A stretch of 64,000 nucleotides of DNA from the NCBI RefSeq assembly GCF_030160015.1, contig NZ_BSNN01000002.1, positions 806,001-870,000 on the forward strand, given 5' to 3'. Both the position numbers and the translations under genes were made by a program. Position 1 is the stretch's first letter, and every line of letters starts with the position of its first letter. This stretch comes from Amylibacter marinus (lineage in GTDB: Bacteria; Pseudomonadota; Alphaproteobacteria; Rhodobacterales; Rhodobacteraceae). Shown piece after piece: positions 54,603 through 64,000 of the stretch. Below the pieces are notes generated by a model. That model had not been told where the DNA came from, made no database searches, and saw only the letters and a list, made by a program, of their open reading frames with translations.

Positions 54603-55036
54603 TACTCTATCGCATCCATGGCCAAAACGGCGCGCGCTGCCTCGGCGCCCTTTTTGACAAAATGTTTGGTATAAAATTCGATGTGATCTGGCGTCTCCTG
54701 GAATTCATGCGGCGTCAGGGATACGGAATAAACAGGCACGCCTGTATCCATTCCTGCGCGCACCAGCCCATCAACCACCGCCTGTGCCACAAATTCGTGG
54801 CGGTAAATACCGCCATTCACCACCAGCGCGGCACAGACAATACCGTCGTATTTTCCGGTCTCTGCCAGTTTTTTGGCCACCAACGGCATTTCCAGCGCTC
54901 CTGGCACATGGATTTCTTTTACATCGCAACGGCGCTCGGCCTTTTGCATTTCCTCTTCAAACCCTATCTGAGTTTGATCCACAATCGGTGCATGCCAACG
55001 GGCCTTTACGAATGCTATTTTAAGGGGTTTTGTCAT
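54599..55036 (-). CDS. ribH: 6,7-dimethyl-8-ribityllumazine synthase (RibH2-like)
   Basis: 145 residues. Blocks: KIAFVKARWHAPIVDQTQIG, DVKEIHVPGALEMPLVAKKL and ALVVNGGIYRHEFVAQAVVD. The RWHA start and NGGIYRHEF pattern resemble the decameric type II (RibH2) enzymes of Brucella and rhizobia more than standard RibH. It condenses the RibD product with dihydroxybutanone phosphate. AAGGAG precedes the ATG. It stands apart from ribD and ribE and is preceded by an FMN riboswitch. It is convergent with ccmG, overlapping its stop by 4 bp. Confidence 0.92.
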   Translation of the reverse strand: MTKPLKIAFVKARWHAPIVDQTQIGFEEEMQKAERRCDVKEIHVPGALEMPLVAKKLAETGKYDGIVCAALVVNGGIYRHEFVAQAVVDGLVRAGMDTGVPVYSVSLTPHEFQETPDHIEFYTKHFVKKGAEAARAVLAMDAIEY

Positions 55037-55100
55037 ATTTGGGTCTCCTTCTTACAGACAAAACCCAGAGCGAAAGACAGACGGATTGCGCCATCTGCCC

Positions 55101-55222
55101 ATTCTCTACCATCCAGACTATCACTGTCGGCCAAGGGATTTCACCTTGTCTGCTGACCCCTCACAATGAGGGCGCTCGCGGGCTATCACCGCCGGTGGGG
55201 AATTACACCCCGCCCTGAGAAT
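55101..55222 (-). promoter_or_regulatory. FMN riboswitch (RFN element) upstream of ribH
   Basis: On the minus strand the conserved RFN core appears in order: ATTCTCAGGGCGGGGTG at the 5' side, AATTCCCCACCGGCGGTGAT, AGCCCGCGAGCGCC, then CAGACAAGGTGAAATCC, and the closing GGTAGAGAAT. The P1 stem pairs the ATTCTC and GAGAAT ends (55217-55222 with 55101-55106). It binds FMN and turns ribH off when flavin is abundant. About 65 bases to the start codon include a 7-bp hairpin (CAGATGG / CCGTCTG), perhaps the expression platform. Confidence 0.95.
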
Positions 55223-55363
55223 GCGCCGAATATAGCTTGAAAAAATATGTGGTGAAAGCGGAATTTAGGATTGCCGTCGCGTAAAAAACTAGATTTTAAG
55301 CCTCTTGTTTTGTCGAACTAACACTGGCAACTTGATTAGACCTATTGGTTCAAAGGTTTTTTG

Positions 55364-55603
55364 ATGTTGCTCCGTTTGAGTATTGCCCTATCGACGATCA
55401 TCACCGCGATCTTCCTGTCGCTATTTTATCTGCACTACTTTAGGAAGCGTGACTGTTTCAATGCACAAGGGCGTTGTTTCGATCATGAGCATGGGGTGAT
55501 TTATCATGAACAATCAGGATTGTTCTGGCTATCCGGTGCGATCCTTGTAGCAATTATCACCTTGGTGCTTATCAAGCGATTGCGCCGAAAAAAATTCCAC
55601 TAA
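55364..55603 (+). CDS. Small hypothetical membrane protein
   Basis: 79 residues from ATG 55364 (a TTG lies one codon before). Two hydrophobic helices (IALSTIITAIFLSLFYLHYF and FWLSGAILVAIITLVLIKRL) flank a polar loop with CFNAQGRCFDHEHG, whose two Cys and two His could form a disulfide or bind metal. A basic tail ends the protein. I do not recognise the family. It stands between the riboswitch and pyrC. Confidence 0.55.
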   Translation: MLLRLSIALSTIITAIFLSLFYLHYFRKRDCFNAQGRCFDHEHGVIYHEQSGLFWLSGAILVAIITLVLIKRLRRKKFH

Positions 55604-55692
55604 CCGCTGAGCCCTGATCATTCTGTATTCAAACAGCCCATTGCCCCCCAGCCCCATTTGCGATACCCAAAACCAAAGTAATGAGGTGCCCC

Positions 55693-56736
55693 ATGTCAGA
55701 TCAAACCATCACAATTACCCGCCCAGATGATTGGCATTTGCACCTGCGCGACGGCGATATGCTGCGTGGTATTTTGCCCGAAACGGCCCGCCATTTTGGC
55801 CGCGCGATCATCATGCCAAACTTGATCCCCCCCGTGGTCAGCGCCGATGATGCCCGCGCCTACCGCGATCGCATTTTAGCGGCGCGCCCAGAGGGATCTG
55901 GATTTACGCCGCTGATGACCCTGTACCTAACAGATAGAACCGATCCCAGCGATGTGCGCGCCGCGTTTGCGGACGGTGTTGTGAATGCGGTAAAGTACTA
56001 CCCCGCAGGTGCCACCACCAATTCCGACAGCGGTGTGACCGATATCAAGAACGTAATGCCCGTGCTGGAAACCATGGCCGAGATAGGGCTAACCCTATGT
56101 ATTCACGGCGAATCCACCGATCACAGCGTTGATATTTTTGACCGAGAGGCGGCCTTTATCGACACCACCCTTGACCCCCTGCGCCGTGCCCTACCAGAGC
56201 TGAACATCACATCCGAGCATATCACCACCAAAAACATGGTGGATTACGTGTTGTCGCAGGATAAAAACCACGGCGCCACCATCACCACCCATCACCTGAT
56301 GATCAATCGCAACGATATGCTGGTTGGCGGGATCCGCCCGCATTACTACTGCCTGCCGATCGTGAAACGCGAAGAACACCGCCAAGCCTTGCGCGCCGTG
56401 GCCACATCTGGAGATTCTCGTTTTTTCCTTGGCACAGATAGCGCCCCCCATGCTGATCCCACCAAAGAGGCCGCCTGCGGCTGCGCGGGATGTTTCACCG
56501 CCACCAATACCATATCCTGCCTTGCACAGGTATTCGAAGACGAAGGCGCGCTGGATAAGCTAGAGGGCTTTGCATCTCTGCACGGGCCTGCGCATTACGG
56601 TCTGCCCGCCAACAGCGATACCATCACTCTAACCCGCCAAGATACGCCCGTGGACTATCCCGAGACTATCGCAACCGATGCTGGGAGTGTTACTGTATTT
56701 AACCCTCTGGTGCCTTTGCACTGGCGGGTGGGCTAG
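55693..56736 (+). CDS. pyrC: Dihydroorotase PyrC
   Basis: 347 residues from ATG 55693, with GAGGTG upstream; an ATG at 55681 adds four residues. Metal ligands lie in [13 protein letters not shown], the carboxylated lysine in [18 protein letters not shown], and later [12 protein letters not shown] and [14 protein letters not shown]. It closes carbamoyl-aspartate to dihydroorotate in pyrimidine synthesis. It is the E. coli PyrC-like (class II) form. It is followed by 90 bp and dnaB. Confidence 0.95.
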   Translation: MSDQTITITRPDDWHLHLRDGDMLRGILPETARHFGRAIIMPNLIPPVVSADDARAYRDRILAARPEGSGFTPLMTLYLTDRTDPSDVRAAFADGVVNAVKYYPAGATTNSDSGVTDIKNVMPVLETMAEIGLTLCIHGESTDHSVDIFDREAAFIDTTLDPLRRALPELNITSEHITTKNMVDYVLSQDKNHGATITTHHLMINRNDMLVGGIRPHYYCLPIVKREEHRQALRAVATSGDSRFFLGTDSAPHADPTKEAACGCAGCFTATNTISCLAQVFEDEGALDKLEGFASLHGPAHYGLPANSDTITLTRQDTPVDYPETIATDAGSVTVFNPLVPLHWRVG

Positions 56737-56826
56737 TTATCCACAACTTACCCCCAATTTTATCCAGATAGATTTTTCTGCCACATTATGGCATCCTTGC
56801 TCCAGCAATCAGAAATGGGTCATCCT

Positions 56827-58326
56827 ATGAACGAAATTTCTCCAGTGAATGCAGCCCTACCGGCCGAAGCAACCAAAGCAACTGCCCTGCCCCATAACAT
56901 CGAGGCAGAACAGGCATTGCTGGGGGCATTGCTGGTGAACAATGATGTGTTTGATAAAATCACCAGCATCGTCAAGGATATCCATTTCTTCGACCCTGTA
57001 CACCAGCGCCTGTTTGAAACGATCTCGATCCGAATTCAGAAAAATGCGCTGGCCTCACCCGTAACCATCAAGGCGTTTTTCGAGGATGATGAAGGTCTGG
57101 CTGAATTGGGCGGCCCTGCCTATCTGGCGCGCCTTGCGGGGGCCTCGGTTTCGGTCTTTGCGGCCAAAGACTATGCGCAGATGATTTACGATATGGCGAT
57201 CCGCCGTGATCTGATTGCAATTGGTGATGAAATTTCAGATAAGGCGGGATCGGTTGATCTGTCCTCTGAACCATCAGAGCAAATCGTCGAGGCCGAACAG
57301 CGCCTCTATGCTCTATCCGAGCAAGGCCAAGTCGAAAGCGGATTTCAAAGTTTCCTAAAGGCTGTGACGGATGCGGTGAATGTGGCCAACACAGCCTATC
57401 AACGCGATGGTGGCATGGCGGGGATTTCAACAGGCCTTGATGATATGGATAAAAAGCTGGGTGGCCTGCACCGCTCTGATTTGCTCATTCTTGCGGGGCG
57501 CCCCTCGATGGGCAAAACATCTCTGGCCACTAATATCGCCTTTAATATCGCCAAGGCCTATAAGCTGGGCCGCCTGCCCGATGGGTCAGATGGCGCGGTA
57601 GATGGCGGCGTGGTCGGGTTTTACTCGCTAGAGATGTCCGCAGAACAGCTGGCGGGGCGTATCCTATCGGAGGCCTCCGAAGTGCCCTCGAACCAAATCC
57701 GCTCTGGTGACATGACCGAGGATGAGTTTCGCCGTTTTGTACAGGCCGCGAAGGATTTGGAAAATTGCCCGCTGTTTATCGATGACACGCCCGCCCTGCC
57801 GATAAGCCAGCTGGCAGCACGTGCGCGACGCCTCAAACGCACCCATGGTTTAGATGTGTTGATTATCGACTATCTGCAACTGGTACGCCCAGCATCGGCC
57901 AAAGACAGCCGCGTAAATGAAGTATCCGAAATCACCCAAGGCATGAAGGCCATCGCCAAGGAATTGGATATTCCCGTGATTGCCCTATCTCAGCTGTCGC
58001 GTGCAGTAGAAAGCCGCGAAGACAAACGCCCGCAATTATCAGACCTGCGCGAATCCGGTTCGATCGAGCAGGACGCGGATGTGGTGATGTTCGTGTTCCG
58101 CGAGGAATACTATAAGGAGCGTGAGAAACCAGGTGACCACGAGGCCGAAAAGATGGTGGGCTGGCAGGAAGAGATGGAGGCCCTACACGGCAAGGCCGAG
58201 GTAATCATTGGTAAGCAACGCCACGGCCCCATCGGCACAGTTGATCTATCATTCGAAGGGCGCTTCACCCGCTTTGGTAATCTGGTACAGAAATGGCAAC
58301 AGGGCCAAGACGACCAAGGTTTTTAA
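56827..58326 (+). CDS. dnaB: Replicative DNA helicase DnaB
   Basis: 499 residues from ATG 56827 ([14 protein letters not shown]). The N-terminal DnaB domain begins [20 protein letters not shown]; the RecA-like ATPase has Walker [19 protein letters not shown], Walker [13 protein letters not shown] and [20 protein letters not shown]. It unwinds DNA at the replication fork and recruits primase (dnaG at 4.1 kb). It is not in an operon with other replication genes here. Confidence 0.96.
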   Translation: MNEISPVNAALPAEATKATALPHNIEAEQALLGALLVNNDVFDKITSIVKDIHFFDPVHQRLFETISIRIQKNALASPVTIKAFFEDDEGLAELGGPAYLARLAGASVSVFAAKDYAQMIYDMAIRRDLIAIGDEISDKAGSVDLSSEPSEQIVEAEQRLYALSEQGQVESGFQSFLKAVTDAVNVANTAYQRDGGMAGISTGLDDMDKKLGGLHRSDLLILAGRPSMGKTSLATNIAFNIAKAYKLGRLPDGSDGAVDGGVVGFYSLEMSAEQLAGRILSEASEVPSNQIRSGDMTEDEFRRFVQAAKDLENCPLFIDDTPALPISQLAARARRLKRTHGLDVLIIDYLQLVRPASAKDSRVNEVSEITQGMKAIAKELDIPVIALSQLSRAVESREDKRPQLSDLRESGSIEQDADVVMFVFREEYYKEREKPGDHEAEKMVGWQEEMEALHGKAEVIIGKQRHGPIGTVDLSFEGRFTRFGNLVQKWQQGQDDQGF

Positions 58327-58343
58327 TCCCTTGGCCCGTTCGA

Positions 58344-59690
58344 CTATTTCAAATTAATCGGCAATCCACTGGGCACCACAACCGGTGCGCCCAGCCGAGA
58401 AATCTGGCTGATCGGATCGGTAAGCGTATGTAAAAAGGCCTCGATGCTGTTCACATCCGTATCACTCAGCTCTGTTGTGCCCAGCTCGTTGGCCATGGCA
58501 ATGGCATTGGAATCCCACAGATGCTCCATAACGCGCCAATCCCCTGCCCCCTCTAGATCCACCATACGGGCCTCGTTTGGCTGATAATTGCGAAAGGCGG
58601 TTACGGGATCAAGGTGGTGACGTATAATCCCCTGAAGAGTGGAATACGCGCCCGTATGCCCATAGGGCGCCGTCAGGGCAATGTTGCGTAAACTGGGGGT
58701 TAAAAAGCGATAGTTATCAATCTCTTGCCTCGTAATCCCCCCACGGCCTAAATCCGCCTGAAGGGTCATGCCCTGCCCTTTACCCGGGCCAAACTGTGGC
58801 ATGGCAATGGCATGGAATTTATGGTCTGTCTGATAGGCACCACTGTGACAGTCCGAGCACCCCGCTTCGCCATAAAACAGCTGAAATCCGCGATACTCGG
58901 CCTCGTTAAAGACCGCCTCGCCTTGAATATAGTGATCAAAGGGGCTGTTATCTGCGCGAAATTCAAACTCAATATAGGCCCCAATAGCATTGGCTATATC
59001 TACATAGGACAAATCACGCATCTCGCCATTTACCTTAGCGAAGCCATCAGCATATTCTTTGATGCCCTGCACGCGGTCTGCCAAGATTTGCAGCGCCGCA
59101 AGTTTAGACTCAGGGGTGCCGGGCCGCAGCGCACGAGAGATCTCGTTCTCATCATCGTGTCCGGCCATTTCATCCTCTGCCAATACCGGCAAAAAGGCCT
59201 GTGCAGCGGCGATGCCCTGAACGCCCGCAGGCATCGCAGCACCAAGGGGGTGGTTAAATCCGCTTACACTGGTTTCATCGATAGACAGACGTCCATCATG
59301 GAACACAACGCTAAATTCCGGATCGGCTAGATTGTAAAGTGCGGGCGCATTGCGCGGGATGCGCTGCTTGGGGATATTTCCATCCAGAACACGGCGTTGC
59401 ATCCCAACACCCACCGCCCCATCACCAAAGCCCAGCGATAGACCATCTGAGCTACCGGTACCAAGCCCATGGCAGGTGGCACAAGAAATCTCTTTGCTGC
59501 CGCTGAGAATCGGGTCAAAGAACAAATTACGCCCAAGCGAGACCTGAACCTCGGCGATATCGACCTGAGGCTGGGGGGCAGACTCGGGGCTATTTTCCAC
59601 CTTAGGCGCGAAATAACTAAAGCCAAGCAGGTAAATGAATGTAGCGCCAAGCAATAGGCCAAAACCAAAGCGTTTGAAAAAATCGGGCAT
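58344..59690 (-). CDS. Di-heme cytochrome c peroxidase / MauG-family protein
   Basis: 448 residues from ATG 59690. The N-terminal anchor FGFGLLLGATFIYLLGFSYF is followed by the first c-type heme site EISCATCHGLGTG, a peroxidase block FHDGRLSIDETSVSGFNHPL, and the second heme site EAGCSDCHSGAYQ, with LRNIALTAPYGHTGAYSTLQ. It is periplasmic and probably uses hydrogen peroxide. Maturation would depend on the ccm genes nearby. It is convergent with dnaB and faces der in the same direction. Confidence 0.85.
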   Translation of the reverse strand: MPDFFKRFGFGLLLGATFIYLLGFSYFAPKVENSPESAPQPQVDIAEVQVSLGRNLFFDPILSGSKEISCATCHGLGTGSSDGLSLGFGDGAVGVGMQRRVLDGNIPKQRIPRNAPALYNLADPEFSVVFHDGRLSIDETSVSGFNHPLGAAMPAGVQGIAAAQAFLPVLAEDEMAGHDDENEISRALRPGTPESKLAALQILADRVQGIKEYADGFAKVNGEMRDLSYVDIANAIGAYIEFEFRADNSPFDHYIQGEAVFNEAEYRGFQLFYGEAGCSDCHSGAYQTDHKFHAIAMPQFGPGKGQGMTLQADLGRGGITRQEIDNYRFLTPSLRNIALTAPYGHTGAYSTLQGIIRHHLDPVTAFRNYQPNEARMVDLEGAGDWRVMEHLWDSNAIAMANELGTTELSDTDVNSIEAFLHTLTDPISQISRLGAPVVVPSGLPINLK

Positions 59691-59768
59691 CAATAACTCG
59701 CAAAAATTTGTTCCCGCCCCGCATAGCAAAAATCGCAACCGGGTTCAAATCATTGCACAGCATCGATG

Positions 59769-61256
59769 TTATTTTTTCGGCTTTACCCCACGCCCAGCAG
59801 ACTTGCGGTAGCGCCCCTCTAGGTGCTTGTTCAGCTTGGTCACTTTTTTCTCTTTTTTATCGGCATAGGGATTTTTATCCGACTGACTGCGCATGAACAC
59901 CCGAATCGGCGTGCCGGGCATGTCGAAATCTTCGCGCATACCATTCACCAAATAACGCGAATAGCTGGTGGGCAAAAGATCAGGATGAGAGCACATGATC
60001 ACGAAGCTGGGCGGACGGGTTTTCACCTGTGTCATATAGCGCAATCGAATGCGTCGCCCACCCGGTGCGGGCGGTGGATGCGCATCCAGCATATCAATCA
60101 GCCAGCGGTTCAGGGCGCTGGTGGATATCCGGCGGTTCCATATTTTATGGGCCTGAAGGATCGCGGCATGTAATCGATCCATACCCCGCCCCGTTTTGGC
60201 AGAGATGGTAACCAAAGGCGCTCCGCGCAATTGTGGCAACAGGCGGGTGAACTTCTCGCGGATGTCTTTCAGCTTTTCTTGCTTCTCGTTTTCGATATCC
60301 CATTTATTGACCGCTACGACTACCGCGCGCCCCTCGCGCTCGGCCAGATCAGCAATGCGCAAATCCTGTTGCTCGAACGGGATCTCTGCATCCAGCAGGA
60401 TCACAACGACCTCAGAGAATTTAACCGCCCGCAATCCATCAGACACCGATAGCTTCTCTAGTTTTTCCTGCACTTTGGCCTTTTTACGCATACCTGCGGT
60501 ATCCCACAAACGCATAGGAACCCCATCCCATTCGTGGTTGATGGAAATACTGTCACGCGTAATCCCCGCCTCTGGGCCGGTTAACATGCGGTCTTCGCCC
60601 AGAATCTGGTTGATCAGTGTGGATTTACCCGCATTCGGGCGCCCAACCACCGATAATTGCAGCGGTCGGCTTTTGCTAAAGGTGATCTCTTCGCCGTCAT
60701 CATCATCGTCCAACGCCTCGATGACCACGTCCGTTTCCGGTTCGATCTGACGGCTTTCAAATTCTTTTGAAATCGGCATCAAGACCTCTTGTAGGTCAAT
60801 CATACCCTCGCCGTGTTCGCCAGACAGACGAATAGGTTCACCCAAGCCCAGACTAAAGGCATCGTAATAGCCTGTCTCACCGGCATTGCCCTCTGCCTTG
60901 TTGGCCACCAAAATAACGCGCGCCGATTTCTTGCGCAAAATTTCCGCAAACACACGATCCGCAGGTAAAACCCCAGAACGCGCATCAATCATAAACAAAC
61001 ACACATCGGCCATATCAACCGCGCGCTCGGTCAACATACGCATGCGCCCCTGTAGGGATTCATCCGTGGCCTCTTCTAATCCAGCGGTATCAATGATGGT
61101 GAATTTGATCGGCCCCAGCTTGGCATCACCCTCGCGCAGGTCGCGCGTAACCCCCGGCTGATCATCCACCAGCGCCAAACGGCGCCCGACAAGACGATTA
61201 AACAGGGTTGATTTTCCCACATTGGGACGTCCAACAATTGCAAGTGTGAAGCTCAT
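59769..61256 (-). CDS. der: Ribosome biogenesis GTPase Der (EngA)
   Basis: 495 residues. Two GTPase domains in tandem: [17 protein letters not shown] (with DTAGLEEA and NKAEG) and [17 protein letters not shown] (with [14 protein letters not shown] and VAVNKWDI). A KH-like C-terminal domain ends in a basic tail ([14 protein letters not shown]). It helps assemble the 50S subunit. It lies 48 bp after bamB, in the conserved order YfgM-bamB-der. Confidence 0.96.
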   Translation of the reverse strand: MSFTLAIVGRPNVGKSTLFNRLVGRRLALVDDQPGVTRDLREGDAKLGPIKFTIIDTAGLEEATDESLQGRMRMLTERAVDMADVCLFMIDARSGVLPADRVFAEILRKKSARVILVANKAEGNAGETGYYDAFSLGLGEPIRLSGEHGEGMIDLQEVLMPISKEFESRQIEPETDVVIEALDDDDDGEEITFSKSRPLQLSVVGRPNAGKSTLINQILGEDRMLTGPEAGITRDSISINHEWDGVPMRLWDTAGMRKKAKVQEKLEKLSVSDGLRAVKFSEVVVILLDAEIPFEQQDLRIADLAEREGRAVVVAVNKWDIENEKQEKLKDIREKFTRLLPQLRGAPLVTISAKTGRGMDRLHAAILQAHKIWNRRISTSALNRWLIDMLDAHPPPAPGGRRIRLRYMTQVKTRPPSFVIMCSHPDLLPTSYSRYLVNGMREDFDMPGTPIRVFMRSQSDKNPYADKKEKKVTKLNKHLEGRYRKSAGRGVKPKK

Positions 61257-61304
61257 GGATCCGCGACCTTTGATATAAGTCGCCCCCCATAACGGATAAA
61301 AACC

Positions 61305-62621
61305 CTATTGAAAAGCGATCAGTTGCCCTTTGGTCGATATCACATACATCCGACCAGCCGCCACCACAACCTGTGATGCGGCACCGCCGGGCAACTCTAT
61401 GGTCGAAACCAATTGCCCATTTGCTGGATCAAACCCGCGAATGACGCCATCGCTACCGGCAACATATAGAATACCCCCCGCCAAAACAGGGCCGTAGTGG
61501 CCATAATTGCCCTTGAATCTCTTAACGGATTTAAACAATGGTAAATCGACATCCCAAACCTGCGCACCGTTCGCCGCATTCAGGCGCTTTAACTTCAGCT
61601 CGTCAGTCACCACAAACAATGAATTCCCCGCAGGCCATACCGGCCCCACGGCGCCTTCTTTCACTGTCCAGTTGCGTGTGCCCGCGGTGCGGTCGATGGA
61701 TACCAGCCGCCCAGAATAGGTCCCCGCATAAAGCGTGTTTCCCTGTACCACCGGATCACCAGAAACGGCAACTATACTGCTTTTGGAATGGCCGACGCGC
61801 CGCCCTGATATGGCCTGATTCCACTGCCCAGCACCGGTATTTAGATCCAGCGAGACAACCTCGCCACTGCTATAGGCAATGATGGCGGAACGATCCGCAA
61901 TGGCAGGGGTGCCCGTGCCTAGAACCGCCGCGCCGCTGGCACCCGAGCTCTGTTGCCACAGGATGCGCCCATTGCGCAGAGCCAACCCGTAAGCCTTGTT
62001 ATCGCGCGCAACGGCCACAACCACATTGCCACTCATCACGGGCGCAGACCCGATAGAGGCCGATACCCGTTGACGCCAGCGAATATCCCCAGATTTGGCC
62101 TCTAACAACAAAACCTCGCCGTCGGCGGTGGTTACAGCCAAATTATCGCCAGCTATGGCCAATCCACCGCCAGATGCGGCTAGCCGTTCGCGCCCTTTGC
62201 TGCTGATTTCGATCGATACCGATTGCTTCCACAATATTTGACCACCCAAGGACACCGCCGTGACGGTATCGCTGGAATCCATTGTAAAAATCCGCCCACC
62301 CGAGACAATCGGATCAGCGCTGATCCGTTGGCCATTGCGATTGCCCGCGCCGATATCCACGGCCCAGATTTTCTGTAATTGGCGCCCCAAGCTTGGGTGA
62401 TGCAAGGCATGCTGGGCATTGCCGTTACGATGTGTCCATTGGTTATTGGTGGTGGCCGCGGGCAAGACCAATGCGGGCGGCTGATCCATGATTTCAATCG
62501 CCTGTGGATCCTGACCATCACGCAATCCCAGGCGCTCACCTGCTAAAATTTCTTCTTTTTCGCCACAGGCGGCCAAAAGGCCCAGCCCCAGACCAAGCAG
62601 AGTGAGAAATTTTAGATGCAT
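61305..62621 (-). CDS. bamB: Outer-membrane assembly factor BamB
   Basis: 438 residues from ATG 62621. A lipoprotein signal ends in GLLAACGEK. The eight-bladed beta-propeller is seen as repeated PQQ-type blocks such as GRIFTMDSSDTVTAVSLGG, LLLEAKSGDIRWRQRV and LYAGTYSGRLVSIDRTAG. It is a subunit of the BAM complex that inserts beta-barrel proteins. It lies between YfgM and der, 37 bp after the former. Confidence 0.9.
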   Translation of the reverse strand: MHLKFLTLLGLGLGLLAACGEKEEILAGERLGLRDGQDPQAIEIMDQPPALVLPAATTNNQWTHRNGNAQHALHHPSLGRQLQKIWAVDIGAGNRNGQRISADPIVSGGRIFTMDSSDTVTAVSLGGQILWKQSVSIEISSKGRERLAASGGGLAIAGDNLAVTTADGEVLLLEAKSGDIRWRQRVSASIGSAPVMSGNVVVAVARDNKAYGLALRNGRILWQQSSGASGAAVLGTGTPAIADRSAIIAYSSGEVVSLDLNTGAGQWNQAISGRRVGHSKSSIVAVSGDPVVQGNTLYAGTYSGRLVSIDRTAGTRNWTVKEGAVGPVWPAGNSLFVVTDELKLKRLNAANGAQVWDVDLPLFKSVKRFKGNYGHYGPVLAGGILYVAGSDGVIRGFDPANGQLVSTIELPGGAASQVVVAAGRMYVISTKGQLIAFQ

Positions 62622-62658
62622 GATATATCCTTTTATCAATCTCAACCGGGGCGCGATC

Positions 62659-63342
62659 TTATTGGTCGTGTTCCGTTGTGGGTACAAGACTGGCACGCGA
62701 TGGTAACTCCCCCCCCAGCGCCACGATCATCTGTTGCACACGATTCTGTTGATTCGCGGTAATCAATGGCTCATCAAGCAGATTGACCAATGCCGCAATC
62801 CCTTCGTCCTGACGTCCCGCATCCAATAATGCAATCGCCTTTTGCTCGAGTGCTAGATTGCGAAAGGGCGCCTCAGGTGCGGCCAATAAATCCAGCGCAG
62901 CTAGGCGCTCTTCGGCCGAGATATCAGATCCACGGATCATTAACGCCTTCAGGCTAGAGATTTGGGCATAAATCGGATCATCGCCTGATGCTAAACGATC
63001 ATAAATTTCTAGGGCCGCCGCCTCGTCATCCTGCTCCAGTAGAACCGCCGCCTGCAACAAAGACGCAAGCGTTGCTTCGCCCCCTTTGTGTGAAACGATC
63101 TCGGCCAACCCAGCACTACGGGCCTCTGGTGTTTCCAGATCCAGTGCCGCAACCAACCCATCGCCGCGCTGTTGCGCCACGGTTTGTTTACGCGATTTAT
63201 CCCATTCTAAATAACCAGCGCCGCCCACAATTAATGCGATCACAGCTCCCGCGATCCAGCCATATTTTTTATACAGTGCAAACAGCTGATCTTTGCGAAC
63301 TTCTTCGCTGACTTCGTCGATAAAACTCTCGGTATTGCTCAC
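62659..63342 (-). CDS. YfgM-like tetratricopeptide membrane protein
   Basis: 227 residues. A short cytoplasmic start (SFIDEVSEEVRKDQLFALYK) is followed by one helix (WIAGAVIALIVGGAGYL), then a periplasmic TPR_21 domain (ATLASLLQAAVLLEQDDEAA, KAIALLDAGRQDEGIAAL). E. coli YfgM works with PpiD at the Sec translocon; this family commonly sits before bamB. It ends 38 bp before bamB. Confidence 0.88.
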   Translation of the reverse strand: MSNTESFIDEVSEEVRKDQLFALYKKYGWIAGAVIALIVGGAGYLEWDKSRKQTVAQQRGDGLVAALDLETPEARSAGLAEIVSHKGGEATLASLLQAAVLLEQDDEAAALEIYDRLASGDDPIYAQISSLKALMIRGSDISAEERLAALDLLAAPEAPFRNLALEQKAIALLDAGRQDEGIAALVNLLDEPLITANQQNRVQQMIVALGGELPSRASLVPTTEHDQ

Positions 63343-63406
63343 AGCGGTCTCCGTTGGTGTAATTGCAGTAGTACCTAGCGCGAATAGTTACGTAGTACCA
63401 GCCAGT

Positions 63407-64000
63407 TCAACCTTTTTTTGTGCTGTAGGTATGCTCAACGGCAGGAAACGACCGATCGCGCACCTCTTGCGCATAGCGCTGAATGCCATCGATCATCATA
63501 TCCTCCATGTTGCCATAGCGTTTTACAAATGTCGGCACGCGTGGGAACAGACCGATCATATCTTCGAACACCAATATCTGGCCGTCGCAATTTACAGATG
63601 CTCCAATGCCAATTGTCGGGATCGAAACGTTGCGAGTGATTTTCTCGCCCAGCTCTGCGGCCACGCCCTCTACCACCACAGCAAAGGCCCCCGCCGCCTC
63701 TACGGCCTTGGCATCAGCAATAACATCTTCCCAAAACTCTTCGTCGCGCACGGCCTTGAAGCCACCGGCCACATTCATCTGTTGTGGCATCAAGCCCACA
63801 TGAGCCATCACCGGAATACCGCGCGCAGACAAATGGCGGATGGTTTCGGCCATTTCACGCCCGCCCTCTAGCTTTACCGCCGTACAGCCGGTCTCTTTAA
63901 TAAGACGCGCGGCATTGCGAAACGCCACTTCTGGGCTTTCTTCAAAACTACCAAAGGGCATATCAACCACCACAAGCGCCTTACTCGCGCCACGCATCAC
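63407..64000 (-). CDS. panB: 3-methyl-2-oxobutanoate hydroxymethyltransferase (PanB), 5' end missing
   Basis: The last 197 residues; the gene runs off the right edge. KALVVVDMPFGSFEESPEVA with its metal-binding Asp, AVKLEGGREMAETIRHL, MAHVGLMPQQMNVAGGF and the catalytic-end SIPTIGIGASVNCDGQILVF are the PanB blocks. It makes ketopantoate for coenzyme A synthesis. It precedes YfgM-bamB-der with 64 bp between. Confidence 0.94.
   Translation of the reverse strand: MMRGASKALVVVDMPFGSFEESPEVAFRNAARLIKETGCTAVKLEGGREMAETIRHLSARGIPVMAHVGLMPQQMNVAGGFKAVRDEEFWEDVIADAKAVEAAGAFAVVVEGVAAELGEKITRNVSIPTIGIGASVNCDGQILVFEDMIGLFPRVPTFVKRYGNMEDMMIDGIQRYAQEVRDRSFPAVEHTYSTKKG

Overview
The window comes from an alphaproteobacterium, almost certainly a marine Rhodobacterales (Roseobacter-group) chromosome. 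The evidence is typical gene neighbourhoods (rluD/DUF6476 divergent pair, dnaG-rpoD, nrdR-ribD, ccmABCDG, panB-YfgM-bamB-der), family-specific small proteins (DUF6476, DUF6356) and alphaproteobacterial sigma factors. Base composition looks moderate (about half G+C by eye), lower than in many roseobacters. Genus cannot be settled from the sequence alone. No prophage, insertion sequence, plasmid gene or CRISPR array was seen.

Layout. 1-8.1 kb: the end of an M3 oligopeptidase, a kinase-like protein, rpoH, rluD, DUF6476, dnaG and rpoD (heat-shock and housekeeping sigma factors plus primase). 8.1-11.3 kb: a small accessory patch with a GIY-YIG/DUF4357-like protein directly behind rpoD, yjbQ, a JAMM-like exported protein, about 770 bp without a convincing gene, and thymidine kinase. 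11.4-18.9 kb: nrdR-ribD and ribE-nusB on the + strand, separated by an inserted minus-strand capsule block kpsS-kpsD-kpsC. 18.9-25.5 kb: metG, an acyl-CoA synthetase, a BON-LysM protein, an MsbA-like ABC exporter and a small hypothetical gene. 25.7-34.3 kb: tRNA-Gly, then a tightly coupled seven-gene minus-strand operon neuB-neuC-GT30-Gfo/Idh-CMP-nonulosonate synthetase-SDR-lpxL, with a second GT30 (waaA) diverging from its head. 34.3-44.5 kb: amino-acid and organic-nitrogen catabolism (FAD oxidoreductase, two beta-hydroxyacid dehydrogenases, TSUP exporter, class V aminotransferase, 5-oxoprolinase pxpA/pxpBC, Lrp regulator, argE) with tRNA-Phe. 44.6-49.9 kb: an Ala/Glu-rich helical protein, infC with a non-canonical ATA start, a saccharopine-dehydrogenase-like protein, an EamA transporter, DUF1223 and a membrane methyltransferase-like protein. 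50-54.6 kb: a novel tandem-repeat protein, a decayed acnA (aconitase) pseudogene and the intact ccmABCDG cytochrome c maturation operon. 54.6-64 kb: ribH under an FMN riboswitch, a small membrane protein, pyrC, dnaB, a di-heme peroxidase, der, bamB, YfgM and the 3' part of panB.

How the parts connect. Riboflavin synthesis is scattered over three sites: ribD, ribE, and a separate ribH with its own FMN switch; ribB is not in the window. Envelope glycoconjugates are prominent: KpsC/KpsS (beta-Kdo linker transferases), the KpsD/Wza-like exporter, two GT30 Kdo-transferase-like enzymes, nonulosonic acid synthesis and activation, and a lipid A acyltransferase. The arrangement suggests that an activated nonulosonic acid is placed on lipid A or inner core by a dedicated GT30 paralogue; this is inference.

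The most notable points are the aconitase pseudogene in a neighbourhood where acnA is normally intact, the nonulosonate-GT30-LpxL operon, the unrecognised SRWGYSKYSYGRC repeat protein, the AUA start of infC, and the relocated riboswitch-controlled ribH.
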